Assembly (NCBI GenBank): GCA_903813345.2
Contig: CAIIXF020000008.1
Coordinates: 25,526,822-25,590,821, forward strand
Reading direction: 5' to 3'
From: Owenia fusiformis
Lineage: Eukaryota > Annelida > Polychaeta > Sabellida > Oweniidae
DNA: 64,000 bases
Shown in pieces: positions 46,601 through 56,970 of this stretch. The notes under the pieces are model-generated. The model ran no database searches and was not told the DNA's origin. It worked only from the letters and a program-made list of their open reading frames with translations. A program made the translations under genes and the position numbers. Within the stretch, counting starts at the first letter, position 1, and each line of letters opens with the position of its first letter.

Positions 46601-46766
46601 ACCCATTTCCCATTTTCGCATGTTTGATACCATATTGGCTCCTCCATTAAATATCCTTTCCCTGTGCATTTCCATTCGACAATAGAACCACAATTTCGTC
46701 CATCAGAAAGTCTCGTCGTTCCTTCCGCTGGATCCAAACGTTTAGGACGTCCACATCTGCAACTGT
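34624..46766 (-). CDS. Sushi-EGF protein, paralog A, interrupted by a Polinton in an intron
   Basis: Exons in transcript order: 46557-46766 (sushi-like, six Cys), 45545-45679, 45252-45371, 35413-35565, 35004-35129 (one EGF module each), 34624-34784 (EGF plus stop). All internal exons are phase 1-1, as usual for shuffled extracellular modules. The order is identical to the intact paralog at 47900-53489. The Polinton fills the intron between the second and third EGF exons. No signal-peptide exon is evident between 46767 and 47899; the only in-frame ATG upstream (46812) gives a short hydrophobic lead. The third EGF module has Phe (ESPFVKAN) where the paralog has its first Cys, so one disulphide is lost. 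Either a diverged gene with an unseen first exon or a decaying copy. Function unknown; presumed secreted if expressed. Confidence 0.75.
35826..35988 (+). repeat. Interspersed repeat abutting the Polinton
   Basis: Second copy of 26909-27070. It ends at the left target-site duplication of the Polinton. Confidence 0.6.
35989..36999 (+). repeat. Polinton left terminal inverted repeat
   Basis: About 1011 bp. It contains an array of 10-15-bp units built on ccaatctggg (36030-36150), a five-copy 23-bp repeat with agataacaaattccaccatc (about 36207-36320), and a near-perfect palindrome at 36881-36915 with arms agttgtttaaaggag. Confidence 0.9.
37026..37334 (-). CDS. Small basic Polinton protein, 102 aa
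   Basis: A helical, very basic protein (TTKQRRVLLKTM; SLRDKRRRAKRRIK near the C-terminus). Short proteins of this style recur at this end of Polintons but have no agreed function. It starts 2 bp after the stop of the preceding gene, as in a polycistronic unit. Nucleic-acid binding is a guess from charge only. Confidence 0.6.
   Translation of the reverse strand: MNAIGKQVPFLTYLAEATTKQRRVLLKTMTLAQVKVISEVILNILLQNVTLSQEERRKLLPYRETLEFMANRAVSLRDKRRRAKRRIKAVLTVLRMFLAKIK
37336..37665 (-). CDS. Small Polinton protein, 109 aa, function unknown
   Basis: It begins MSGRSVLIAYERYQRLLDQ, with a Pro/Thr/Asn-rich middle and LVPPGIPAHKTRKRAAEKL near the end. Probably one of the accessory virion or Polinton-specific proteins. 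It sits between the ATPase gene and the small basic gene with minimal spacing. Confidence 0.6.
   Translation of the reverse strand: MSGRSVLIAYERYQRLLDQSSPKQKEPRIIEKQNGAGPINVTPRTNTPAGENISDRDQERGVPAIEKGARKINLVPPGIPAHKTRKRAAEKLIDTTEAKKNAISSWVSL
37701..38363 (-). CDS. Polinton DNA-packaging ATPase (FtsK/HerA type), 220 aa
   Basis: Walker A GSSNSGKT at about residues 22-29 and Walker B TVIVLDDLL at about 94-102, followed by a sensor-like LFISQQAFYKG segment. Length and motif spacing fit the A32-like packaging ATPases of Polintons and related viruses, which drive genome translocation into capsids. The frame is intact from ATG to stop. Confidence 0.88.
   Translation of the reverse strand: MDWWQTESLIKLRNGTSCSIIGSSNSGKTHFVYKLLKNLSGMYEPPGPQAVLYCYGIHQPLFDQMEMELKNVQLHQGLPSREMIDELTKDRRSTVIVLDDLLHQVANNKEMELMFTQGCHHRCLNVLFISQQAFYKGTRTIALNTQYLVLFKALRDKTQIMTLARQLSPTKWRQLMESYHDATSAPYGYLFLDLFPHSDDVTRVRTRIFPNQDTIIYPQL
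38401..39504 (-). CDS. Polinton retroviral-type integrase with chromodomain, 367 aa
   Basis: RVE-superfamily integrase that would insert the element and create the 6-bp duplication. Catalytic acidic residues are visible in order: Asp in QADTDLAMM, Asp in RLRSDKGIEY, Glu in KSHLAERVIRSLKH. The C-terminal domain, HRIESVLKYRKRGRGKEAL then VHWQGWPSKFDTWIPAKDV, is a chromodomain, as in other Polinton integrases. The frame is intact. The first ATG gives MFYSF; an internal MTLSK a few codons later could also be the start. Confidence 0.92.
   Translation of the reverse strand: MFYSFTIMTLSKLQSKLLKTIYFDPSRPGSYSGFKQLWREVKGRGIKQADVRDWLSQQETYSLYRGVKTRFKRRKLVVRHMLEQADTDLAMMDKYAEENDSFKYLLIMIDSLSRYLWVQPIKSKNSEDMIEAFKKIFATDKPSRLRSDKGIEYRSKKIQAYFKSVGVWHFLTQGTVKSHLAERVIRSLKHKIYRYMFHNATNRYIDELQSIVDSYNHSFHRSIKMAPADVDDDNELQVFETLFMSKPKRDEAVNYRFDIGDLVRLAFTKGIFDRGYQQKWSTEYFRIKSRNATDPPTYYLEDLQGEIIKGLFYADEMQKISEEPAQHRIESVLKYRKRGRGKEALVHWQGWPSKFDTWIPAKDVRDI
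39522..39971 (-). CDS. Polinton adenain-like cysteine protease, 149 aa
   Basis: C5-family maturation protease. The His of GEHWTCYY, Asp of EFFDPLG and Cys of SSSCGHFC are spaced as in adenovirus-type proteases. Its ATG overlaps the stop of the upstream capsid frame by 4 bp. Presumed role: processing of capsid precursors. Confidence 0.88.
   Translation of the reverse strand: MTMDSEQISLILDTHPDTESSFKGVYAKDHMLNRLKEGKCYVLNTKESWHPGEHWTCYYAGHKQLEFFDPLGNAPDVYGLTAYTNEQQYNAIRVQNLNSSSCGHFCTMFLLLRCRGYSMDYIVNNVLYKNEQEVVETIQYLLSLYEINK
39968..41310 (-). pseudogene. Polinton major capsid protein, broken by one frame change
   Basis: Two overlapping frames carry the two halves of a double jelly-roll capsid protein: 40366-41310 (N-terminal part, ending in a QGNVPSRLL-like motif) and 39968-40444 (C-terminal part, with NLNPFNYHHFKV). 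The switch is near an A6 run on the plus strand at 40404-40409. I cannot tell a genomic indel from an assembly error or ribosomal frameshifting. Otherwise both parts are free of stops and the combined length fits the family. Confidence 0.8.
41355..41612 (-). CDS. Small Polinton protein between the capsid genes, 85 aa
   Basis: Basic protein with a possible WISVDII strand and a helical AVVERAQAEIERQRS region. It sits between minor and major capsid genes, 5 bp after the minor capsid stop. No function assigned. Confidence 0.55.
   Translation of the reverse strand: MPKLVPYIDNTNKWQQLLKSDREVGIITQIGRGKHRNRWISVDIIKKPVTVISPTEAVVERAQAEIERQRSIYKGKRQASDPVVN
41617..42045 (-). CDS. Polinton minor capsid (penton-like) protein, 142 aa
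   Basis: It starts MNHRMDTDHYLHVDSRDS and has FTVKLPSYLNLEGYWKIGL and a closing strand pair (IHFYIRGSDNQ; LTCTIHLKRVI) typical of the single jelly-roll minor capsid of Polintons. First gene of the cluster; intact. Confidence 0.8.
   Translation of the reverse strand: MNHRMDTDHYLHVDSRDSREYFPFNTSEHFTVKLPSYLNLEGYWKIGLLQIGLPALVDQPSVAYLDVFCDLMDESVVNGRKQSILRRIEAAEGWRYFNPVLYTSVKFNQFDRIHFYIRGSDNQSVSFNNQRLTCTIHLKRVI
42046..44056. repeat. Noncoding Polinton interior with TIR-like degenerate repeats
   Basis: About 2 kb without coding signal where pPolB would be expected. From about 42975 to 43520 there are three to four units of roughly 165 bp containing ggtcctctaatttctgatat, tttcaatgggatt and gcattccagtctcctaattt. 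The same unit occurs once inside each terminal repeat (right copy about 44285-44440). Confidence 0.65.
44057..45065 (-). repeat. Polinton right terminal inverted repeat
   Basis: About 1009 bp, reverse complement of 35989-36999 with few differences, including a duplicated catttgcctgactttccc unit at the outer end. Confidence 0.9.
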
Positions 46767-46812
46767 CTTTCTCGCACATATAAATAAATGCGTGTATGCA
46801 ATATGATATCAT

Positions 46813-47899
46813 ATTAAAACCAACGAGTTGATAGTTCCATGATAGAGCGCGAATGACTGCTTAAGCATATCGTTTGCAAAGAAGGGTTGATAAGATGATA
46901 CCAAAATTACATGATGAAGAAATCTATTACCCGAATTGGTACTTTTTCATTTTTATGATATCTCATGACCGGCGTTCGGCGTCTTTAACGTCAAATGATA
47001 CAACTTTGGAATTCCAACCATGTGGTGACATTTTGCCATTTTGAACTGATGCGATCTTATAATACACATTTATCATGCGATATATCATAGAAAATCAAAT
47101 GTTAAATACAATTAATATCAATACTGTTTTTGCCAAAAAATAATACGATTTATTATTATCATTTAGCATACACATCTCTAGACATGACATAACGGAGTTA
47201 GAACAGAGATATAAATCGTAAAAACTTGTGATCATGCTGGTCACAATGAATAAATAATGTAAAAACAACTAATGCATAATAAAAGATCCTGGTGTCAGGT
47301 TATGTATTTACCTGTGCAGTATGTAAATCCTATTAAATTGATAATTATTATGAAAATGTACATGTACACAGTTTTTGTACTCATTGCAATAATGGCCTGT
47401 CCCATAGATTGTAAATGTCGCTGTGAGAAAACCTTACTGATTCTATTTACTTTTGTAGTTCAGCAGAACTGCACATAGTTAACTGATAATAAAAAAAATG
47501 TAACCATATTACCACATTCAGATATTTAACACAATTACTTTAAGTGTATTTTATTTTTGCAGCTGTTCATTTGATGATTCTATTTCCTATCTGCATTTCA
47601 TGAACGTTTCCTGTTTGTACAGTATGAATATATTTAATACACCTATTAAACACAAATATACGACAATAACAATAAAACATAAAAATGTCCTCAGTGGCGC
47701 GACGCACCCCCCCCCCCCCTCACAATATGTTACTCTTCTACCTTTCCACGGCTAGCTAAGTTTAAGTCCTGCTACGTTCCTGAATGCTTACAATATAAGT
47801 AAGTATATAGCCTAATTATATACTGGTATGATATTTTATTAAATTACTCTTCTAAAACCTATTCATTAATAAATTACATCGACAATTTCGATTTTTATT
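46813..47899. other. Spacer between the two sushi-EGF paralogs
   Basis: AT-rich. I looked for a minus-strand signal-peptide exon for paralog A and found none. A possible remnant of MITE family M1 (tgtggtgacattttgcc) lies near 47020. A plus-strand ORF at about 47350-47478 begins with a signal-peptide-like stretch but stands alone. Confidence 0.45.
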
Positions 47900-50800
47900 T
47901 TACTCATTCAGTTGGGTTTCACATCTCATTCCAGTTGTGGTTTCCGGGCATCTGCATCTGGGGTCCCATATGTCATTGCCAAAATCTTTGAGGTAGCACA
48001 CGCCTCCATTTAAACAAAAGCCCGAAGAATAATACGTGTCCCATCTTGCGCAGTCTTCTTCTACAATGGTAAATTTGAATGCATACGGTATTGTTTTTAT
48101 TTTTGTTTATTTATTATTTTCAGTAGATGATAGAAAATCCTCATCACCTTAGGTTGGTAGCTCATTCTTTATCACTCAAATTAGTGTCATTTTCGTGTCT
48201 GTCATCAATATTTTTACAGAATTTCACTCGTTTTTCAGATTTATTTTTAATTTTTCGTCTGAAGAAGTCCTACAATGCATCATTACACTGCAAAAAATAA
48301 GGATTATATTGCAAAATTCCAAGGAGCGGGATGAATATTACTAGTATAGTATTATCTCCCGCATTTGGCCTGGGACAATATATCCTGTCCGCTCCTCAGA
48401 TATGCCATATATTTCCGGGTGATATCTACCCCAAACCCTCTAAAGTATGAGATACACATCATATACGAGTATAGATATTTGAAATTATTGAAGATTGGGA
48501 GAATACTATTTTTTAGATCTGGTGTGATAATAAAAATGGTGATAGATAGTAAACTCGTGTGAGTATATACATACGTTCGTTTCTGTCACATGTTGCACCA
48601 AACCACCCCTCGTGACATTCACATGTGTAATAATGTCTGTCTCCATCGTGGAAAGTACATTCACCATTCTTACAATACTCTGGCATTGAACAGTATTCCT
48701 CTGAAAGAGTAGAAGGTTCTTTGTAATCCTGGGAAGTTCACAAATATGACTGTGATACGGTGAAGCTGCCGGTTTGTATTTAAACTACCAATGCGCCGTG
48801 TGGGTTTCATTAGGGATCCAAACAATTCACAATAATGTGCTGATCAAGTGCTTTGATTTTAGAGGTGTTCTAAATTATGTAACATCCATTTTAATGGATA
48901 ATGGTGACATCGGTGAGATATTGAGGAGTCCTAAGTTTGTATCGTGGTGGAGCTGCCGGGGTGTGGATAAACCACCAATGCGTCATGTGGGTTTTGTATG
49001 GGGGTCCAGACAATCCAAAATATTATGTTTATCAAGTGTTTTGATTCATGAGGTAGTCCAAATTATGTTATATTAAAAGTTTCTTTTGAAATAATGGTGA
49101 GATATTTAGATCATTTTGTATTAAGGAGATGTAATAGACATACCTGACGTTTCATCACAGGAAGTGCCAGTGGTGAATGGGCGACATTGGCATTCGGGTC
49201 GAGCCCTATGTTCTGCCATATACTCGACCTTTGAGGGTTTACAATAAGAACCACCTTTACACAAACCCTCTCTGTTAGCTTTTACGCAAGGACTTTCTGT
49301 AAATTGAACAATAAAAAACGAGAGTATAATCAAAATGGCGACAATTTTAATGCATGATCTGAGTTTTTGCCATGGCACGCATGTTGAATTGTGTGACAAC
49401 AAACATGTGAGGCCTAGGAATAAGACACAAAACGTTTAAAATGACCCTTGGTGTACGAATTGTTAAATTTCAGCTGAAACATAGAGATGAATGATTGTCA
49501 TTATAGTCCAGTAATTTAAAATATAATAATATATATTATAATAAATATAAAATTAATTAATCAATATAAAAGACTAGCTTTAACTAATTTTGCAGTTTTT
49601 CCTTTTATATTTGATTGTTACTGGACAATAATACAAGAAACGTGAATATCTTTAAACTTTAAATTCTATTCCTGGACATACGAGTGTCACAATGACGGCC
49701 AATCCACCCATCGTGGCATGTACACGTGTAGTAATGAGAGTTCTCTTCCTCGTGTATTTCACAATCACCATGGCCACAGTCCATACCAGCACAAAACTCG
49801 TCTGAAGTATTAAGACATTGTCGTTGAATGTCAACGTAATTCACCTGTGATTCAATAGGTGAAAACTGATAGTTGATAAGTTAACATTGTGGGATAAACA
49901 GGGGAAGAAGGAGGTACGGATTCTGGGCACCTGCTAACAGCTAACACCCCAGTCACATTTCCTACGGCGACCTTGCGGTCTATCATTTCTGCGGCCAGTA
50001 ACATTTCTACGCTCGCCTTGGGATTTCTGCGCTCTCATACTTTTGCAATCACATTTCCCACGGCAGCTGCCACGGTGAATTTTAAATTTCTGTTGATAAA
50101 TACTACTTTTTTCATTTTATTTACATCAGGAAAATTTATAAATGTTATTCATAGTGCTAGGATGTAATATCAAATGAAAAGTGATCGTGAAGCATTGACA
50201 AATAATGATTCAATCTTGTTGAGCCAGTTGATTTCTACGGGGACCTCAGAAATGAACAAATATTATAACTCCGAGTAATAATTTCTACGGCCTGTAAAAA
50301 ACTGGATACGCCGTATGGAGGCCGCAAGGCGAGCGTAGTTTTCCTACGCTCGCCGCAGAAATACACTGATTTAATTGATCTGCGGTCGACGCACGCCCTC
50401 CGTACGACAAATGTGACTGGGGTGTTAGGAGGATGAATAAATCCCTCAACATATTTTCTACCTGATGGTTGATCGCAAAACAACCCAGTGGAATAAGGTC
50501 TGCAGAAACACCTTGCATTAGATGTTTCACCATCGACCATACAAAATGATCTATTCTTACACAAGCCCTTCTGAGACCAGGCGATGCATGGATTTACTGC
50601 AATGCAATACAGGCATTAGACTTGGTCAATGTAATAAAGTAGATAAGGATGAGCTGAATATAAATCAATGTGCTAAAAAATTGCGTTTTGATTCGTTTCT
50701 TATGACGCACGACGTGTTTTCCTCTGTCCAAATCGCGCGATAATAATGCGTGACTTTTCGATGCTCACCAAGATTTGATGCACAGTGGTGATGTAAACAA

Positions 50801-53489
50801 TAATGTAACATCTTAAAGTGGCGCCAAACAAGGGATGCTTATCTGTCTGGTGCCTATCAAATAACGATGCGCATCAAAAATAAGCATTATTATCGAGGGA
50901 TTTTGACAGAGTCATTAGCTTGCTTTTAAATGGGGGGGGAGTGGGCGACTTAAACCAGTTAATTTTGTAAAATCCTATTCTGTGGATAATATCCCCAAAA
51001 GGGGGTCTTCCACTTCATGTAATGTAATTTGTACAATATTATTGAATAAAACAAATAAATTGGAAATTGAACAAGTTCAATTTCAGACTCCAGATTACAG
51101 ATTTGTTTTTAGTTCGTAGATAGATAAATAAATAGATAAATAGATAGATTAAGTTAGATAGATAAATAAATGGATAAGTAGATAAATAAATAATTAGATA
51201 AATAAATAGATAAATGAATCAATAAATATATAGAAATATAAATAGATAAAATAGCTAAACAAATAGATAATTAGATATATTAATAGACATATAAATAATT
51301 GATTAAATGGATCAATAAATACATAGATGTATTGATTTTTCAATATCTTCTTCGCTACTCGACTTTTTATCAGGATATCAGATCGATTTTTTCGAAATTT
51401 CAAAATAGAATAGAACCTTAACCGGAAGGCAAGATTCCAATTTGGTTTCCAGATCCGGAATTCTGAGACTTTGTAGATGATTTTTTTAAAATGGTCAAAT
51501 TGAAGCAAGTTGAAAAATGACAAATTTTACCATTTTTTGACATCAAATATCTCAAAAACGGTAAGAGTAATCAAAAACGATTTGCCTCTCGGAATTAGCT
51601 TTTTTTCCAAGGAACATGATGAAAAAACTATTTGACCTAGTTCTTGACCTTTGACCTAGATCAAAATTTGACCCAATTTCCGACCAACTAGATGATGTAC
51701 CTTAATTGACCATATGGTTGTCTAAAATTGAATACTTTATGGTTGTTGAGAAAACTTGCTCAGTAAAATAAGAAGAAAAAAGAATAGAGGCAAAAACAAT
51801 AGACTCCAGATTTTCATCTGGAGTCTAATAATAAAATGTTGTGGGTATCTCAACAATGAACCGCTCGGATCACTGCCTGGATTCGCCTACCTTCCAGATA
51901 TTTCTCACACCAGGGATCTCCTTCAAACTCCGGAACCCATTTCCCGTTTTCGCATGTTTGATACGATATCGGCTCCTCCATTAGGCCATCCCCTGCACAT
52001 TTCCACTGGACCGAAGAACCACAGTTAAGTCCATCGGAAAGTATTGTCGCTCCTTCCGCTGGATCCAAACGTTTGGGTTGTTCACACCTGCATTCGTCTT
52101 CTTCATCTGTAATTCATCAAACATGTATATTTTAATCTTTGTTTCTGTTTCGATAGCGATTTCTTTGGAGATGCAAGAATTGATATGCGAGGTCGTCTCT
52201 GAGATAGGTTTTACTGGATTGGAAATGAAAATGATGAAGGTTTTTGATATCATAATATGATAGATGGCTTCAGAAATTTCGATTTCTTACTTTATGATCT
52301 GGAGTCCATAGGCCAAGGGAAAAGTAGTAGTAAGCTTATATAGAACTATATTGAGCTTCTTACTACTCTTCCCTCTGATGGCCTATGCTGGTTAATTTTT
52401 TCTCTCTTTCGTTAAAAAATTGCTGATATGTATTTCGAAAATATATCTAGCATTAATCCCCCATGGTTAAAGAGAAAGACTCAATTATGATCCGTTTGAT
52501 TTATATTTTCTATATTTGGACAATGTGTTTTGATATTTTTATTTTATTTATTTATTACACATTTAAAACGGTGTCACATCAATACAGGGTGCTCTTACAA
52601 AAAAACACATACATTTTCCGTCTCAATATACTTTTTGATGGACTTTTCAACAAGAGATCAAGAAGCATATAATGATTTATACACGTTTGAATTAATGAAC
52701 TTGACCGAACGTCAAACGCTAAAACCCAGTTAGGTTTGTAACCCAGAGGTAAGCGAGAAGAAAATAACCCCAACGTATACATCAATCGTTGTAACTTCAT
52801 CATATATAATACGAATATCATGAAAATGAGGATATATGAATACTCAGCGTGTCATATCAATTTAGTTCATATGACGCAAAGTACATTCATCAGATGGGGT
52901 TTCTTTTTTTCATTTACAACTGTCAGATCTTAATTTAAATCTTCCTGTTCTTGCTAGAAATTTTGATTTACACCCCTGGGCTCTGGAAGTCATTTGGTGT
53001 TTCCAAGTACTCCTCAATTCCAGAAGTTAATTTGAGACGTATTGTCAGTTAGACTTGTACTACTTGTGCTCTCTAATGTACACTGGTACGTTGATTGACG
53101 TAAGTTGTATTCATAACATTTTTATATTTTCCTTTATTGAATTAAATTAAGATCAATGTGATAATAGAATTACAAAAACAACTGATAGATACATGGCCAT
53201 ATCTAGCCCAAGGTATAGCCCATTCTGGAAAATAATCCTTTAAAATACATGAAGGTTGAAATAACAGCTTTTTGTGATATGATTCAGTCAACATTACACT
53301 GAGTTCAGGGCTTAAATCCTTATATCTATCTTATTAATTCTTAACTTAAAGCAAACTAAATGTAGATAACAAGTAATGAAAAAAACTTAAAAACTTATAA
53401 AAGGAAACTTTTAAAGGCTATACTAAATATTTACCTTTGCAATAAGCCAAATGAATTATTGCCAGGAAAATGTGCAAACTTTTCTTCAT
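47900..53489 (-). CDS. Secreted sushi-EGF protein, paralog B, complete, 7 exons, 321 aa
   Basis: Exons in transcript order: 53435-53489 (signal peptide), 51891-52106 (sushi-like), 50462-50596, 49682-49801, 49144-49296, 48575-48700, 47900-48060 (five EGF modules, the last with the stop). Phases close exactly, every intron is phase 1, and each EGF module has six Cys. The start MKKSLHIFLAIIHLAYC is a clear signal peptide. The sushi-like module (ECRCEQPKRLDP..., QTCENGKW, DPWCE) has six rather than four Cys. No transmembrane segment, so a secreted protein. I cannot assign a named family; adhesion, matrix or immune recognition are all possible. Confidence 0.82.
49941..50428. mobile_element. 488-bp inverted-repeat element in a paralog B intron
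   Basis: The termini ctaacaccccagtcacattt and aaatgtgactggggtgttag are perfect 20-bp inverted repeats. Subterminal copies of ctacgctcgcc and its complement occur inside. It ends 33 bp from the splice donor of the first EGF exon. Paralog A lacks it. Confidence 0.75.
51115..51330. repeat. TAGA/TAAA-rich low-complexity tract
   Basis: Irregular tagataaataaatagataa repeats. Apparent ORFs here have biased composition and no support. Adjacent 51430-51700 resembles the interior of MITE family M1 (gaagcaagttgaaaaa). Confidence 0.7.
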
Positions 53490-53820
53490 TGTTCTAGTAT
53501 CTGTCACGTTCTATAGCTTGTTAGTGTATCTGCCCTGTTCAATAGCTTGTTTATATTGTCAGTGCTTCTCTGAACTGTGCAATGACTATTTTTCTTTTAA
53601 ATAAAGAACACCTACAAATGATAAAGTAAATAATACCAATGAGACGTTTTTATTACAATACAAATGGATTCCCTGGCACTTTAAATGTATCGTCTATACA
53701 CAGATGTTTCAATGATCAGATGATGGTACTTCTTCTCTATGTTCTGTATTGAGCTACAAATGCAATGTCTTTAATCTTGTTCACTGTGTTTTATTTGGTC
53801 ACATGCACTTTGTGGTAAGC

Positions 53821-56800
53821 AATGGTAATATGAGTGGGATAATGGTAATATGAGTGGGATAATAGTATTATGAGTGGAATAATGGTAATATGAGTGGGAT
53901 AATGGTAATATGGGTGGAATAATGGTAATATGAATGGGATAATGGTGATATGAGTGGAATAATGGTAATATGAATGGGATAATGGTTATATGAGTGGGAT
54001 AATAGTATTATGAGTGGTATAAAGGTAATATGGGTGGAATAATGATAATATAAGTAATGTAAGCGGGATAATGGTGATATAAGTGAAATAATGGTTATAT
54101 GAGTTGAATAATGGTAATATGAGTGGAATAGGTGTAATATGAGTGGGATAATGGTAATATGAGTGGAATAATGGAAAATATGGGTGGAATAATGGTAATA
54201 TAAGTGGGATAATGGTGATATGAATGGAATAATGGAAAATATGGGTGGAATAATGGTAATAAAAGTGGGATAATGGTGATATGAGTGAAATAATGATAAC
54301 ATGAGTGAAATAATGGTAATATGAGTGAAATAATGGTCATATGAGTGTGATAATGGTAATATGAGTGGGATCATGGTAATATGAATGGAATAATGGTAAT
54401 ATGAGTGGGATAATGGTAATATGAGTGGGATAATGGTAATATGAGTGAAATAATGATAACATGAGTGGAATAATGGTAATATGAGTGGAATAATGGTAAT
54501 ATGAGTGTGATAATGGTAATATGAGTGGGATAATGGTGATATGAGTGGAATAATGGTGATATGAGTGGAATAACGGTAATATGAGTGGGATAATGGTAAT
54601 ATGAGTGGAATAATGGTGATATGAGTGGGATAATGGAAATATGAGTGGGATAATGGTAATATGAGTGGAATAATGGTAATATGAGTGGAATAATGGTAAT
54701 ATGAATGGAATAATGGTAATATGAGTGGGATAATGGTGATATGAGTGGGATAATGGTAATATGAGTGGGATAATGGTGATATGAGTGGAATAATGGTAAT
54801 ATGAATGGGATATGGGTGGAATAATGATAATATAAGTAATGTAAGCGGGATAATGGTGATATGAGTGGAATAATGGTGATATGAGTGGAATAATGGTAAT
54901 ATGAGTGGGATAATAGTATTATGAGTGGAATAATGGTAATATAAGTGGGATAATGGTAATATGAATGGAATAATGGTAATATGAGAAGGATAATGGTAAT
55001 ATGAGTGGGATAATAGTATTATGAGTAGGATAATAGTATTATGAGTAGGATAATGGTAATATGAGTGGAAAAATGGTAATATGAGTGGAATAATGGTAAT
55101 ATGAATGGAATAATGGTAATATGAGTCGGATAATGGTAATATGAGTGGGATAATAGTATTATAAGTGGGATAATGGTACTATGAGTGGAATGATGGTGAT
55201 ATGAGTGGAATAATGGTAATGGTGAATGGTAATATCAGTGGAATGATGGTAATATGAGTGGAATAATGGAAACGTGAGTGGGATAATGGTAATATGAGTG
55301 GAATAAAGGTAATATAAGTGGGATAATGGTAATATGGGTGGAATAATGGTAATATGAGTTGGATAATGGTAATGTGAGTGGGATAATGGTAATATGAGTT
55401 GGATAATGGTAATATGGGTGGAATAATGGTAATATGAGTGGAATAATGGTAATATGAGTGGTAATATGAGTGGGATCATGGTAATATGAATGGAATAATG
55501 GTAATATGAGTGGGATAATGGTAATATGAGTGGGATAATGGTAATATGAGTGAAATAATGATAACATGAGTGGAATAATGGTAATATGAGTGGAATAATG
55601 GTAATATGAGTGTGATAATGGTAATATGAGTGGGATAATGGTGATATGAGTGGAATAATGGTGATATGAGTGGAATAACGGTAATATGAGTGGGATAATG
55701 GTAATATGAGTGGAATAATGGTGATATGAGTGGGATAATGGAAATATGAGTGGGATAATGGTAATATGAGTGGAATAATGGTAATATGAGTGGAATAATG
55801 GTAATATGAATGGAATAATGGTAATATGAGTGGGATAATGGTGATATGAGTGGGATAATGGTAATATGAGTGGGATAATGGTGATATGAGTGGAATAATG
55901 GTAATATGAATGGGATATGGGTGGAATAATGATAATATAAGTAATGTAAGCGGGATAATGGTGATATGAGTGGAATAATGGTGATATGAGTGGAATAATG
56001 GTAATATGAGTGGGATAATAGTATTATGAGTGGAATAATGGTAATATAAGTGGGATAATGGTAATATGAATGGAATAATGGTAATATGAGAAGGATAATG
56101 GTAATATGAGTGGGATAATAGTATTATGAGTAGGATAATAGTATTATGAGTAGGATAATGGTAATATGAGTGGAAAAATGGTAATATGAGTGGAATAATG
56201 GTAATATGAATGGAATAATGGTAATATGAGTCGGATAATGGTAATATGAGTGGGATAATAGTATTATAAGTGGGATAATGGTACTATGAGTGGAATGATG
56301 GTGATATGAGTGGAATAATGGTAATGGTGAATGGTAATATCAGTGGAATGATGGTAATATGAGTGGAATAATGGAAACGTGAGTGGGATAATGGTAATAT
56401 GAGTGGAATAAAGGTAATATAAGTGGGATAATGGTAATATGGGTGGAATAATGGTAATATGAGTTGGATAATGGTAATGTGAGTGGGATAATGGTAATAT
56501 GAGTTGGATAATGGTAATATGAGTTGGATAATGGTAATATGGGTGGAATAATGGTAATATGAGTGGAATAATGGTAATATGAGTGAGATAATAGTATTAT
56601 GAGTGGGATAATGGTAATATGAGTGGGATAATGGTAATGTGAGTGGGATAATGGTAATATGAGTTGGATAATGGTAATATGAGTGGAATAATGGTAATAT
56701 GGGTGGAATAATGGTAATATGAGTGGAATAATGGTAATATGAGTGAGATAATAGTATTATGAGTGGGATAATGGTAATATGAGTGGGATAATGGTAATAT

Positions 56801-56970
56801 GAGTGGGATAATAGTATTATGAGTAGGATAATGGTAATATGAATGGGATAATGGTTATATGAGTGATGTGATTGGAATAATGGTAATATGAGTAATGTGA
56901 GTGGAATGATGGTAATATGAGTGAGATAAGTGTATTATGAGTGGGATAATGGTAATATGAGTGGGATAAA
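53821..56970. repeat. 20-bp minisatellite, about 3.1 kb, with higher-order structure
   Basis: About 155 units of gtgggataatggtaatatga and variants (ggtgatatgagtggaa, agtattatgagtagg). A block beginning gggatcatggtaatatgaat at 54367 recurs at 55472 with the same order of variant units to about 56565, giving a period of about 1105 bp; the second block has one extra unit. Open frames through it are artefacts. Confidence 0.92.

Noticed and set aside
53868-55567. Repetitive minus-strand ORFs (HSYYHYSTHITIIPLI-type)
   Set aside because: Translations of the 20-bp minisatellite; no start context, splice structure or composition of a real protein.
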